Source of the DNA: Agapanthus africanus
Lineage: Eukaryota; Streptophyta; Magnoliopsida; Asparagales; Amaryllidaceae
Assembly: GCA_030015575.1 (NCBI GenBank)
Contig: JASDDO010000019.1
Coordinates: 511,038,986-511,102,985 of the forward strand
Direction: 5' to 3'
DNA: 64,000 bases
The number at the start of each line of letters is the position of its first letter. The stretch's first letter is position 1. Positions 23,301 through 33,124 of this stretch are shown piece by piece. The translations under genes were made by a program, and so were the position numbers. The notes beneath the pieces were generated by a model. It saw nothing but the letters and a program-made list of their open reading frames with translations, was not told the origin of the DNA and ran no database searches.

Positions 23301-23945
23301 GACACAGACTCGGATCTGCCCATTTTTCTTCTTCACTGGGACTATGCATGCGATCCAGTCCGCGTATTTCTCTTCCCTGATGAAGCCGGCATCGATGAGC
23401 TTCTTAGTTTCCTCGATGACCTTTTCTTCTAGTTCCCTTCTCATTTTTCGAGGAGCTTGTTTGACTGGCTTAGCATCAGGGGATATAGCCAACTTATGTA
23501 CGGCCACTTCAGGGGAAAGGCCAGGCATTTCTTTGTATGTCCACGCGAAGCAGTCGATGAACTCATGCAGCAGGGCAATTATCTGCGCTTTCATTTCCTC
23601 TGACAAGAGCGAGCTAATATAGGTCGGCCTTGGATTATCGGGCGTTCCTAAGTCAATCTCGGTTAGCTCGTCAAAGGTTGCTTGTCCGCCATCTTCGAGC
23701 TCTTGAGGAGCTTCTTCTGGCTCGGCTATCTCGTCGCCATCATTTGATCTTTCGCTGGCCTCACCAACATGGATCATGTAGCACGCTTTGGAATCAGGTT
23801 GAATGTAACCTATTCCCCGTCTGTCTGGAATTCGTCCATCGATGAGTGCTCGGACTTGGGGTGGATGCCATAGCCCTTCGTAAAACTTTGCTTCGGACTC
23901 CGTTTGATATAACCGGCATCCGCACTTTTTAAAGTATTCCCGCAT
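20331..23945 (-). CDS. pol: Tat pol polyprotein: RT, RNase H, archaeal-type RNase H, integrase
   Basis: This 1204-residue ORF looks whole. Approximate domains are: reverse transcriptase 180-400 (VPVKKKNGQIRVCVDFRDLN, FMDGSSGYNQIKM, catalytic CYVDDLVVKT); RNase H 455-570 (YSPIEKQCLALIFAVKKLRH); archaeal-type RNase H 615-770 (YFDGASS, TNNEAEYEALIAGLELA, VYGDSQLVVNQ, NGKADVLARLA); integrase 840-1130 with a zinc-binding part (HSGVCGAH...CYICQ) and core TDIVGPID, IISDNGPSF, NGLAEAFNKT carrying the D, D, E triad. The C-terminus FEPNWEGPYVIKKV is typical. It makes and integrates cDNA in virus-like particles and nucleus. gag-protease lies just upstream in the same frame; Tat/Ogre elements are known to use splicing or read-through to join the two products. 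Confidence 0.95.
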   Translation of the reverse strand: MREYFKKCGCRLYQTESEAKFYEGLWHPPQVRALIDGRIPDRRGIGYIQPDSKACYMIHVGEASERSNDGDEIAEPEEAPQELEDGGQATFDELTEIDLGTPDNPRPTYISSLLSEEMKAQIIALLHEFIDCFAWTYKEMPGLSPEVAVHKLAISPDAKPVKQAPRKMRRELEEKVIEETKKLIDAGFIREEKYADWIACIVPVKKKNGQIRVCVDFRDLNKACPKDDFPLPVMEMMVDDTSNYELFTFMDGSSGYNQIKMSSEDEKHTAFRTPIGIYCYKVMPFGLKNAGATYQRAMTNIFDDLIHKVVECYVDDLVVKTKAKADHIQDLRTVLTRLREYDLKMNPLKCAFGVSSGKFLGFIVRHRGIEVDPSKIKAIMEMPPPKSLTQLRSFQGKLAYIRRFISNLSGRCRPFSKLMKKGAPFIWDAECQAGFESIKQYLLHPPVLAAPIPNKPLILYTAALDESLGALLAQNNEEGKENALYYLSQTLVGAEHNYSPIEKQCLALIFAVKKLRHYLLAHRVMLISKVDPLKHLMTRASLAGRMARWAVMLLEFDIVYTPQKAVKGQAIADFLAAHPIPEESPLNCELPDEQVLHLEEDEPCWEPYFDGASSIRTSSKSSVPEIKAGIGLVFITPSMGTLRCSFALTEPRTNNEAEYEALIAGLELAVEMEILRLRVYGDSQLVVNQVSGDYKIYKPELARYRGRVVELMKRFTHVELTRVPRALNGKADVLARLAKELADPDMDEILITVRSRQILPPVSLREEESAEQKSSPAEEASIIQDEPDWREPFIEYLRYDKLPEEKSMRIQLKKRALRYVFVNDTLYRRSYDQLWLRCLSLAEAQKVMKDVHSGVCGAHQSGPRMRLQIKRLGYYWPTMIRDCGEHAKKCYICQIHGDFIHKHPNPLHPTVASWPFEVWGTDIVGPIDPPSSKGHRFILAATDYFSRWAEAVPLKEVKTKDILTFFQHNILYRFGTPRRIISDNGPSFKSFNVSRFATQHKIDWRYSSIYNPRANGLAEAFNKTLCKLLRKNASANKRDWNLKLHEALWAYRTTHRTPTQSTPYSLLFGVEAVLPLEVEVPSLRMAVQHELTEEENVLLRLEELDALEEKRLVVQQNLELYRAQMSRAYDKITRLRAFKKGELVLVLKRPIIPNRHAKGKFEPNWEGPYVIKKVFDGGSYQLISAEGERPMPPINGRYLKKYYT

Positions 23946-23990
23946 CTCGAGCGCATAGTATCTGGGATAGAGGACGGCTCTTATGCCTCT

Positions 23991-26900
23991 CTAATAGGGA
24001 AGGCACGCGACAGAGAGATCGTCCGGGTGCACAACGGGGTTTGACCCATAAAACAGGATGCCCTTCTGTCCACTTTTCCTCCCAGGAACGTAGAAAGTTT
24101 TCAGCTGGTCCACGGTGGAGATTGATAATGCATCGAGCTCTTTGCACATTTGCTCTGGTACCTTTGTAACGGCTAGGGACCCTTCTGCAACTTCAAAGGT
24201 CTCTCGTAGTTTCGCTTGTTGCGTGGGGGTCCAATCTGCACCGCTGTTGCACGACAGGTCCCCCTCCTCTGACTCTTCAGTGTCGCTGCCAAGATGAGGG
24301 CGGACTTTACTGCTAGATGGGCTTTCAGTAACAGATTCGTCCGTATCGCTGCCGAAATGAGGGCGAGTTTTGCGGAAGGACGGGCTTCCAACGTCGGACT
24401 CATCAGTGTCGCTGCCGAAATGCGGGCGCACTTGGGTATTTTTGCTTTTGAAAGTGATAGCCGGCGCAGATTTGCTTTTGAGTCTTGGAGCCGGTCTATC
24501 CTCAGTCAGTTGTGGCTTAGCATTTTGGTGGTTCATAAAGTACCGAGAATCTTCATATCGGACTTCATGCACACCGAACGGCTGAATGTCTCCGTCAATG
24601 CGTCTTTCTTCGCCATTTTTAGTATACTTCATGCATTGATGGAGAGTTGACGGAATGATGCCGTAATCGTGGAGCCACGGCCGCCCTAAGAGAATCTTAT
24701 AAGACGTGTCGGCGTCGATCACGTATATCTTAGCTTCAGTTTGCAGATCCCCGAATTTGATTGGCAAAGCTATAGACCCCAGAACTTGCTGGCAATTTTG
24801 GTTGAAGCCTTGAATGACAATCCTTTCCCTTGACAGGTGTCGGACGTCCATTGACAAACTCTTCAGAGTTCGCAAGTTCATGATGTTCACTGAGGACCCC
24901 GGATCAATCAATATGCGATTAATTCGATCTCCGTCGCTGTACCCGGTCACGTAAAGTGGCCGATTATGCTCAGCCGTTCCCAGTAGCAAGTCTTCATCCT
25001 TAAATGTGACTGCGGCGGCATGCAAAGCATGCTGAGCTTCTTTCATATTAATTTCTGCAAAGTGAGCCTGATACCGCTCGGGGTTTTGTAGAGCGTGAAT
25101 AAGAACATCTCTAAGCTCCTTAGATAGGACCAAGGCGTCGTAGATGCTCAGGAGAGACGGAAGCTTCCGGAGATGTGCCAAGACATTATAGTCCACCGAG
25201 GAAGGACTTAAGTTTTCACCAACCGGTTCTCTGCCATCTTCTTCATTAGCGACTTGTTTTTCCTTCCCTTTTGGGGCGTTGCCCTGATTTGGCGGTAGAG
25301 CCCTGCCGCTTCTAAGCTGGATTTGATTGGCCGTTGTGGCGAGCTCCTCATCCTCTTCGGGAAAACAGAGCTCCTCTTCCGATTCACTGCCAAGATGGAT
25401 GGCGTAGCAAGTCACTACTGGGATCTTTTCATTAGAGTCTTCTTCTAACTCCTCCAGAATTTCAGCCGCTTGTACTGGGAAGAACTCCTTCAATTGAATC
25501 AATGTTCTTTCCTTTTGTTCATATTCTTCGAGGGAATCGATATATTTTTGAATGGTCGATCTCCCTGCAGACTCTTTTTCGCGCCGAGTTGCACTTTTCT
25601 CCTTCTTGAGCTTCTTGGATTTTGAGCCTGAAGGAGCCGCATTGGCAGCTGGACTGGTGGGCTTCTTCTGTCCTTCCCATTCCATCCTGGGCTCTTTCTG
25701 AAGCAGCTTTAGCATCTTCTTCGTCTTATTAGATATGTGCGTACTCCACGGAGGCTGCGATGAGTCGGTTTCGTTTGTCGGGGCAGCGGGTTCAGCTATC
25801 TGCTCCCAGAAGGCTTCAACTTCTGTCTGTATAAAATTGGTGGTTGCAACTTGATTGTTCACCAACACACTTTTGGACAGCTCGATCTCTCCAGCCTTGT
25901 ACTGCTTCTCGACCCAGTCCTTGAAGATATAGCAATCCTCGATCGCATGGCTCACTACTCGGTGGTACGGGCAATACAGGGGATTGTCGGTCATTTTTGC
26001 TTCTTGGGGTCTTTTCGACTCCGGCAATTGTAGGCCGTTGTTCAAGGCATCTTTAAATATCTTGCGGACCTTGTCCCTTCTGAAAGAGTAAACCTTGTTC
26101 TTTTTCTCCTCTAGGGAGGGCCCATCTCCTCCCAGCAATGGCTTTCGAGACCGGTTAGTTTTGGATTCGGCCGCCCTTCGCTTTTCTTCATTGTCGGACG
26201 CATTGAAGACATTGGTACTGCTGGAACTCCCGCTTCTACGGTTGTCGTCCCGCTTGCTTTTCCAAGTTTTCTCTCTCTGAGAATCCGGCGGGGACTCTTG
26301 CTTTGAGCGTTCCAGCATTTGGACTTTCTTGGTTAGCTCCTGAAATGTCTTGAGGCCCGCCGTACACAAGAATGGGACCATCCAATTGCTGAGGTTCCCA
26401 ATGAGAAGACTGACGGACTGGTCCTGCTCCAGCGGCGGTTCGCACTTGACCGTGAGATTACGCCATCGGGCGATAAAGTCAGTGTTGCTTTCATTCTTCC
26501 CCGGCTTGGTCCTCACAAGGTCGGCAATGGAGATTTTATCACTGACGCTCATGAATCTTTGCCGGAACAGAGACTCCATTTGGGCAAAGGTAATGACGGA
26601 CCCGTCTGGTATGCTCGCGTACCAGTCGAAAGCGACGCCGGTCAGGCTGTTGACAAACTGACGAAGAAGGAGCGCGTCATTGCCCCCTGTATTTCCGCAC
26701 GATGCTTTGAAGTGGGCGACATGCTGATTTGCATTCCCCGTTCCATCAAATCTTCCGAACTTAGGAATGACGTAGCCGCTTGGGAACTCAATCAGATCGT
26801 ACTGCGCGGGATATGGCCGCCCACTACTGCCGATTTCTTTTTGAGCTTCGGCTTCGGCCACCAATGTTTTAACCTTGCTGGTGACCAAATCCATTATCCT

Positions 26901-27902
26901 ATCCTGTGTTAGCGGGATAGCGCTATCTGGGGCCAAGGCGTCCCCAGAAGCGGAGTGTGGCCGGCTTTCATGTGGCTCGACCAGTCTTGGACCCGAAGGA
27001 ACAGGCATTGGCTGCCTCGGGTTGTCATCGCCCTGCTGATTAGTAGCGGCTTGTGCTTGATTAGGAGGCGCTCGAGCAATTTGAGCCGTAAGCTGCATCA
27101 CCACGTTCGTTAAGTCGTCAATCTTCGAGTAGAGCTTGGCCATCTCTTTATCTTTGCTCCTGAGCTGTTTTCGAAGCTCTTGAAGCAGCTCTTGCTCCGC
27201 AGTCCTGGGGCGGAAAGTCGGCTCTTCCTCGCTGTCCGAGCTTGACTCTGCATGGATCGAGGGGTCTTTCTGCCTATCATCCTCATCGAGAGGGTTTTCT
27301 TCATCCAGCGGGGGCGGCTGTTCTTGGGCGGCGGTGACCACATTCAGGCTAGATTGGGCTTGGGATATGGTGGCCCCGTCCTTGCTTTTGCTGCGAAGGT
27401 TGTCGCTCGGGCGCCCGCCCGCCATATAGACTGTATGGATGATATATCCGGCCATCTTTCTATCATTGGCAGCTGATTTCATGGATTGCTGTCTTGACTC
27501 CCTTGTTTCGGTAGCTGGTAGTCGATTGAAGGCGGCTGGCCAAACCAGGTTCTTAAATGGTGCTTGCGCATCTTTTCTGGGTTTTCCCCGCTGCTTTCGT
27601 GCGGCACAGAGCGCTTGATAGACTCTTGATGAGACAGTGTCATACTTCTTCCGTTGGGGCCGGGACACGTCTCTTTGTGGCACTGTTCGGACCGCTGTCT
27701 TCTTGATTCTGGCGGTCATGGCGTTTTTCTGAACCCACTTCAGAGGCTCGAAGGAATTGCTGATTCTTACGTCCGACTCAGCCGTCGTCGCGGGGAAACC
27801 CTGCACTTGGAACTTCACATGGTTCCATTTGGCCGAAGCCTTGGCCCTCTTGTTGGCTCGATACCTGAGCCGCTTCTGCCTTAACTTTTCTGTTCTAAGC
27901 AC
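23991..27902 (-). CDS. gag-pro: Tat gag-protease polyprotein
   Basis: This ORF has 1303 residues. A basic N-terminus (1-120) is followed by an acidic linker and a coiled-coil-like stretch (TAEQELLQELRKQLRSKDKE, about 235). The capsid-type gag domain is at about 370-560 (FPSGYVIPKFGRFDGTG, FVNSLTGVAFDWYASIPDGS, LFRQRFMSV). A zinc-finger-like segment is near 640 (YCPYHRVVSHAIEDC). The aspartic protease is at about 1015-1110 (RILIDPGSSVNIMNLRTL, KILLGRPWLHDYG). Near the C-terminus a 21-residue acidic motif around RPHFGSDTDES is repeated three times. Gag forms the particle and the protease matures it. The start is uncertain, since gag-like sequence also lies upstream in another frame. Confidence 0.9.
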   Translation of the reverse strand: MLRTEKLRQKRLRYRANKRAKASAKWNHVKFQVQGFPATTAESDVRISNSFEPLKWVQKNAMTARIKKTAVRTVPQRDVSRPQRKKYDTVSSRVYQALCAARKQRGKPRKDAQAPFKNLVWPAAFNRLPATETRESRQQSMKSAANDRKMAGYIIHTVYMAGGRPSDNLRSKSKDGATISQAQSSLNVVTAAQEQPPPLDEENPLDEDDRQKDPSIHAESSSDSEEEPTFRPRTAEQELLQELRKQLRSKDKEMAKLYSKIDDLTNVVMQLTAQIARAPPNQAQAATNQQGDDNPRQPMPVPSGPRLVEPHESRPHSASGDALAPDSAIPLTQDRIMDLVTSKVKTLVAEAEAQKEIGSSGRPYPAQYDLIEFPSGYVIPKFGRFDGTGNANQHVAHFKASCGNTGGNDALLLRQFVNSLTGVAFDWYASIPDGSVITFAQMESLFRQRFMSVSDKISIADLVRTKPGKNESNTDFIARWRNLTVKCEPPLEQDQSVSLLIGNLSNWMVPFLCTAGLKTFQELTKKVQMLERSKQESPPDSQREKTWKSKRDDNRRSGSSSSTNVFNASDNEEKRRAAESKTNRSRKPLLGGDGPSLEEKKNKVYSFRRDKVRKIFKDALNNGLQLPESKRPQEAKMTDNPLYCPYHRVVSHAIEDCYIFKDWVEKQYKAGEIELSKSVLVNNQVATTNFIQTEVEAFWEQIAEPAAPTNETDSSQPPWSTHISNKTKKMLKLLQKEPRMEWEGQKKPTSPAANAAPSGSKSKKLKKEKSATRREKESAGRSTIQKYIDSLEEYEQKERTLIQLKEFFPVQAAEILEELEEDSNEKIPVVTCYAIHLGSESEEELCFPEEDEELATTANQIQLRSGRALPPNQGNAPKGKEKQVANEEDGREPVGENLSPSSVDYNVLAHLRKLPSLLSIYDALVLSKELRDVLIHALQNPERYQAHFAEINMKEAQHALHAAAVTFKDEDLLLGTAEHNRPLYVTGYSDGDRINRILIDPGSSVNIMNLRTLKSLSMDVRHLSRERIVIQGFNQNCQQVLGSIALPIKFGDLQTEAKIYVIDADTSYKILLGRPWLHDYGIIPSTLHQCMKYTKNGEERRIDGDIQPFGVHEVRYEDSRYFMNHQNAKPQLTEDRPAPRLKSKSAPAITFKSKNTQVRPHFGSDTDESDVGSPSFRKTRPHFGSDTDESVTESPSSSKVRPHLGSDTEESEEGDLSCNSGADWTPTQQAKLRETFEVAEGSLAVTKVPEQMCKELDALSISTVDQLKTFYVPGRKSGQKGILFYGSNPVVHPDDLSVACLPY

Positions 27903-27968
27903 CTGGCAGACTTCAACTCTTTGGGAAGACGTTGACCGGGCGATGGAAGGCCTTGGAGATATGCTCGA

Positions 27969-28334
27969 TTATGCATTTGTTGGAGTAATCGCGTGAGCTC
28001 GTCCGCAACATTGGATGTTGCCCTTTGTACCGGAGTTCTTGCCCTTCGCTGGAGCACCAGAGAATCGTTCACACACCGTCTTGAGTTTCGGTTGTGGTGC
28101 CTTGGCGACCACGACATTCGGCCTCTTGCCCCTCGAGACTGGCTTGGCTGCCTGTTCCGCCGGGATCTCCGCCAGATGAGCGCTTCCGGCAGGGTAGATG
28201 ATGACGGAGCCAAACTGGCGGGGCGGTTCCTCCCACTGTCGACTGAGGCTTGCGGGGAGAACCACATGAGCGTTGATCTTGACCACGTACGGAATCGGGG
28301 TCACGTTGGAAGCTGAATTCGTCTGGGGAGACAT
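27969..28334 (-). CDS. Short ORF upstream of Tat gag, probable gag N-terminal region
   Basis: A 121-residue ORF starts MSPQTNSASNVTPIPYVVKI and has a Pro/Val/Lys-rich composition with PRQFGSVIIYPAGSAHLAEI. Its position 140 bp from the 5' LTR is where a Tat gag should begin. I recognise no domain in it. It is either the family's gag start region or a small separate ORF; comparison with other copies would tell. Confidence 0.5.
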   Translation of the reverse strand: MSPQTNSASNVTPIPYVVKINAHVVLPASLSRQWEEPPRQFGSVIIYPAGSAHLAEIPAEQAAKPVSRGKRPNVVVAKAPQPKLKTVCERFSGAPAKGKNSGTKGNIQCCGRAHAITPTNA

Positions 28335-28450
28335 TATCGTTGAAAGCTGATTGCTGCACGCAAAGAAAACATCATTTCAGTATAGGCAATCGATATGTAT
28401 ATTGATTGAGTTCGCATGAACGTTTAACCCGAAATATGGAAGGAGAGATT
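28335..28450 (-). other. Tat untranslated leader
   Basis: About 115 bp lie between the first ORF and the primer-binding site. I see no other signal. Confidence 0.6.
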
Positions 28451-28473
28451 GGTCCCACCGGACGTGCCAGAAT
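28451..28473 (-). other. Primer-binding site of the Tat element
   Basis: Two bases from the 5' LTR, the element strand reads TGGCACGTCCGGTGGGACC. The leading TGG fits the CCA end of a tRNA. I cannot assign the tRNA with certainty from memory. Confidence 0.65.
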
Positions 28474-28474
28474 C

Positions 28475-30001
28475 TGTAGGGTGTTTTTTCGTCACCCCAT
28501 TGAGATGGGAATACGCGCACGCTTGTCAGGCGTACTACAGATTCCCCCTGCCTAGGGTAGGCCGGGGTTTAATGATTGTGGGGATCCGAATCTCCGGCAG
28601 CCGCGGACTAAGCTGCCGTTAATTACCCCTCGCCTTTGGGGCGAGGGAACCTCCGATTAACGGGTTAAACTGGTCATGCGAACTCAATGTGCAGTGTACG
28701 TGTGTTCTGTTCTGAAAGGGGGGTTTTGGATATATCGGAAGCCACGCAGAGTTTTTACGGGGGTCCCGCTACCCGGTAGCGGGCTGGGGGTCAAGGGGGC
28801 TAGCAGCCCCCTTGCGGGGTTCGGGGCAGCGCCCTGGCCCGAAAATTTTTTTGAGGGGGAGAGTGTGGCGGAGTATGTGTATGTGTACATTTGTATACAT
28901 ATGTATATATATACATGTATATATAAATAAAGGGGAAAAGAGCATCCAAAGGATGCGTGGGGCAGCACCTTGGGCGCTGTGCGCTTAGGTGCTGTGCGCT
29001 CAGGCGCAAGCGCGCCACGTGTCGGCACGTGGGCGCTTTGCGCATTAGCGCTGCGCGCAGGTGCGCAAGCGCGTCACGTGTAGGCACCTGGGCGCTTTGC
29101 GCACTTGCGCAAGCACACAGGTGCGCAAGCGCGCGCGCCACGTGTCGGCACGCGGGCGCTTTGCGCACTTGCGCAAGAGCGCAGGTGCGCAAGCGCGCGC
29201 GCGCCACGTGTCGGCACGCGGGCGCTTTGCGTACTTGCGCAAGCGCTTAGGTGCGCAAGCGCGCGCGCGCGCCACGTGTCGGCACGCGGGCGCTTTGCGC
29301 ACTTGCGCTGCGCGCTGCTAAAACAAATTTCTCAGAAGAGAAATCAGAGAGGAGTTGGACTCCTGAGTGTGTGTGTGTTTTTTTTTTTGGGTTTAGTGAA
29401 CGATGTTCTTCGTCCTCCTGTTGCTTGCTGGATCTTGAAGATCAAGAGATGTGAAATCTCAAAATCTCTTCTTTTTCAGATCTAATGATAGATCCAAGTT
29501 CCCCTTTGTGGGTTTTGTGGTGAAAAACTAATTTGTTTTGAAAAAGGAAGAGTAAAACTCTTGATTTAATTCAAGAGAAAGAAGAAGGTTTTGGAACCTT
29601 GAAGATGGAAGAAAGAGCTCAGCTCTGAGACTTTTTTTTGGAGAGAGAAAAAGTTATTAGATATTTTCATTATCTTTGCCTTTATAGGCCATACATTTTA
29701 CACATAGCCCCTTAGGCTTCACAAAATGGCATTTTGCCTATCCCATGGCTCATGTGCCATTTCTTTTTGCACATAAGCCATGGGCTTTACAAAAATTTGG
29801 CTTTATGCCTATTTTTCTTACATTTATCCGAAAATAAAATAAAAGAAATACAACAAAATTATTTATTACAAAATTTTTATCTTGGCATGGGGGGAGGCCG
29901 GCCGCTCTATGTTCGGGCTCGACGCAGGCATGGGCCCACTTGGCTTGGGGTTGACTTGGATTTTGACTTGGTCAACCGGGGTGTAAATTTTTACCCCAAC
30001 A
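28475..30001 (-). repeat. Tat 5' LTR (1527 bp), promoter copy
   Basis: This is the partner of 16243-17817 with the same ends. It carries five CACGTGT units (about 29016 to 29275) against six in the other LTR, and the same TATA-like stretch near 28920. As the 5' LTR of a minus-strand element it would drive transcription leftwards through gag and pol. Confidence 0.95.
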
Positions 30002-30006
30002 GTGCC
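30002..30006. repeat. Target-site duplication (right) of the Tat element
   Basis: GTGCC matches 16238-16242; the RT of Copia element C resumes right after it. Confidence 0.93.
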
Positions 30007-30902
30007 ATGACTACTTTTCTAAATAGTGATTTAGAAGAGAACGTCAATAAGTACACAGCCAGAGGGCTTCGTAAACAGTGGGAGCAGCGGAAACATGTGC
30101 AAGTTACTTTACATAATAAAGTAGGTATCGCGGAGTTGGAACGTCTGTTTTGATGTGGTAGTCGAAGTGTTTGACTTCATCAAAATGGTAGATGAACCTT
30201 GTATATACAAAACGGTAGTAGAGAGTAAGGTGGTCATCTTCGTATTGTACGTGGACAACATACTCTTGATAGGAAAAGAGTTTCCTATACTACGATCGGT
30301 CGATCTCCTCTTATCACATGGATTCTCCAATAGGAAAAAGATGATACTTCCTAAATCCTATGATTTGGATCTATGAGATAGATCTAAAGGGATGTTAGGG
30401 TTCTCACTAGGTATAGTGAGACTGTATCAATCGATCCTGGGGAGAATCACTGGAAGAGTTCCACACTGATAAGCACGACAGAATGTCAGTCGCAGTCATT
30501 GTCTTTACCCTCGGTAAAGGGACGGTATGTTGGAAGATTTCCAAGCTAGATACCATGACAAACTAGACGATAAAGGCTGGTAACATCGCTATTAAAGATA
30601 CTACCAAAGAGGCAGTTTGGGTGTATATTGGTTCATAAGATGAACTAGGTTCCCACCATTGTGTGACAATGGAAGTGTGGCTTTGGCACTGGAACCCTGG
30701 TCCTATCAGTGACCCAGACAAATTCTGAGGCAGCATCACCTGATCATGGAGATAGTTGATCTCCAGGGTGATCAAGGTTAGGAGAGTAGATTCATAAGAC
30801 AACACGGCGGATCCACTCACAAAGACTTTTTCCCAAAGAGAGACTATTAGGGGATGGTTGAGTATTAGATACTACAACTACTGCTACAGATGGCCCTAGT
30901 GC
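30007..30902 (+). pseudogene. Degenerate Copia RT and RNase H of element C
   Basis: The plus strand continues the RT interrupted by the Tat element: TTFLNSDLEENV, then FIKMVDEPCIYKTV and the catalytic-site block VIFVLYVDNILLIGKE. Further on, an RNase H-like piece (TKEAVWVYIGS, then a CVTME segment matching the usual Copia RNase H end) lies at about 30590-30700. It is a Copia polyprotein with many breaks. It runs opposite to elements A, B and E-F. Confidence 0.85.
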
Positions 30903-30913
30903 AAGTGGGAGAT
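30903..30913 (+). other. Polypurine tract of Copia element C
   Basis: AAGTGGGAGAT directly precedes the LTR start TGTTAG. The same tract, reversed, is at 12572. Confidence 0.9.
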
Positions 30914-33124
30914 TGTTAGTTATATGTATGCCCTAGAGGCCATTACCGTACATTGGATGTATATTGTAGTGGATGCTGGGACATATATAGGTAGGACTTT
31001 CTTGCTCGACATGATAGTACGCTATCTGGTTGCTCTTTATCTTAACATGTATACTTTCGGTTTTTCTGTTACATGTTGATAAAGCCCTTAAGATGTGTAC
31101 TCGACTTCCAGGACTATGATGTAGATCATACTTGTGGGGCCTGGGTAGTCCATGAGTACATCCTTCAATGTTCCTAGTCGTGGGAATATCGAGACGGGGC
31201 ATCGATATTCCAGAGTAGACTAGCGTATATCTTCTCGACCCATGTGATGGGCGATGGATGATCCCATATCCATTGGTGTTTGACATCAGAGATGGTATGC
31301 GGGTGCTCAGTGGAGACTGGGTACACTGAACGGACTCGCCGAGAACTCCCAGATGGTATTATACCTCACGTCAGATGGCAGTTCCCTGGTGACACTGGTA
31401 CAACTTAGTCTGTTGACCCGAGATCGTCATAGAGTCTTGTGTGTCTCCGACTGTGCTTTGATTTCCACCCTTCCACGGCTCTACTGAGTCGTGCAAACAG
31501 GTGGTTTTTGGGTACAGTCCCGATTCACATGGAGGCAATGAGCGATAGGAGGGGATTCGTCTCTCCCGGTATTGGGGGTTGATGTTGCGCTATGCTCGAC
31601 TGGCCATAACAGGAAATCCATGGCCAGGGTTGCAGTGATATACTAGTAAGAGTTATCAGTAGTTTCACACATGTTATGGAACCTACGTCGGCATGACTTA
31701 TTAAGCTACTGGGGTTTGACGTTTACCACCCCTAGGCGAGATATGCGACATATCAGACGAACAGACCGGACTGTACGGTAAGTGTTACTGGTTGGATTCA
31801 CAGGAGTGTGAGCGGGCTTGCTCGTCGATCTTCTAATCGCTCAATACCCGGGTGGCCGTTATGTTTAGCAGACCGCTTGCGGCTTGTGGGTGTTTGATAT
31901 GATCATCACCTGCTGCCGGCGTATTGACGAGTCTTTAGAGTCCTACACAGAGGTTTCCTGGCTCAAGCGAAACGAAATAGGAGTGCATAAGAGATATGTG
32001 CGGGACCGAGAATAATGCGCGTATGTGATACCGTGTTCTATTCTCGCGATGAATGTATCAATTGGTTGTATGCGATATAACCTAGTTATCGAATCAAGGA
32101 TTGATTCGATAAGTCGATGCATTGGATACTAGTCGGTTATATGCGACATGACCGGATCGTTAAATCAAGTGTTGATTTAATGATTTAATGTATAATTATA
32201 TATTTGATATATTACTTTGCATTAACTAGTATTGGTTCACTTTAAATGGATTTTCTCACTTGATATGCACATTGTATATGTGATATATTTTTATGTGCAC
32301 TTGATTGTATCATGTTTGATGATACATGCTAACTTGAGTTTGTGTAAAGATTAAACCATGGTTATATGAATGGTTAGAGTTTTGTTTACTTATTCTTTTA
32401 AGTATTTTGTTTATTTATTTAGGAAGAGATAAATAGAAATGGTGGCTTTCTTTGTTTCTTTCATGAAGCTTCATGAAGAGTTGAAAGCTTGACCATTTTT
32501 GTTTACTTCCCTTAACCTAACCATTCACCTAACCCTAGTTTACTCTCTACACTTGACCATGATTAGTATATGATAAGTATTCATTTTATTTTCTATTTTG
32601 GATAATACTTATCATATTCTTTCTTCTTCTTCTTCATCTTCAACAATGAAGAAAGCTTGCCTCCATCAATGGCAACTTGTGAAAATGAGTGAGAAATCCA
32701 ATTCTAAAGTGAGCCCACTTCCTATTTCTTCATCCTCTACCACTTGCCAAGTAGTATAGGGTGTTTTCTTCACAAGTTTCATGACTTGGTGAAGTGGGAG
32801 CTTGATCTTGTGATGCCTCGACGTAGATCATCTTCGGCATCGAAGCCGACGACCTAGCCCGCCCATTTCTCCGATGAAGCCGATGCTAGAGTCCGGGATC
32901 CGATATGGACAGCGAGGGGACTTCATCACGGAGCCATGAAGGTGGAGGACCGGATCTACAAAGGTTGTAGCCCCTTCCCTTTAGCTATAAATTTGTTTAT
33001 TTGCATTGCATCGCCTATACATCTAGTTAACGATCCGTATTAGGGTTTCTCGGCACTTGTAAAATTTTAATTGGCCATGTTTGATCACTTGTGAGACCTC
33101 ATTAGTGTGCCTAGGAACCCTACA
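30914..33124 (+). repeat. Copia 3' LTR of element C (2211 bp), plus orientation
   Basis: It starts TGTTAGTTATATGTATGCCC and ends CTAGGAACCCTACA. It is the reverse-complement type of 38569-40784 and 48055-50275, and the same orientation as the solo LTR at 44637. The polypurine tract on its left identifies it as a 3' LTR. Directly after it the minus-strand pol of element B begins, so C lies inside B. The few short ORFs in it are not genes. Confidence 0.9.

Larger units (their letters stand above)
16243..30001 (-). mobile_element. Ty3/gypsy element of the Tat lineage, complete, largely intact
   Basis: This 13.76-kb minus-strand element has LTRs of 1575 and 1527 bp, a GTGCC target-site duplication, a polypurine tract, a primer-binding site, gag-protease and pol. 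The archaeal-type second RNase H between RNase H and integrase is the hallmark of the Tat group. Long repeat-rich DNA between pol and the 3' LTR also fits that group. Outside the repeat array I count about ten substitutions in roughly 1.2 kb of LTR, under one percent, so about 0.3 million years at 1.3e-8 per site per year. The coding part looks nearly whole, with at most one or two breaks near the gag start. It inserted in the RT of Copia element C. Confidence 0.93.
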
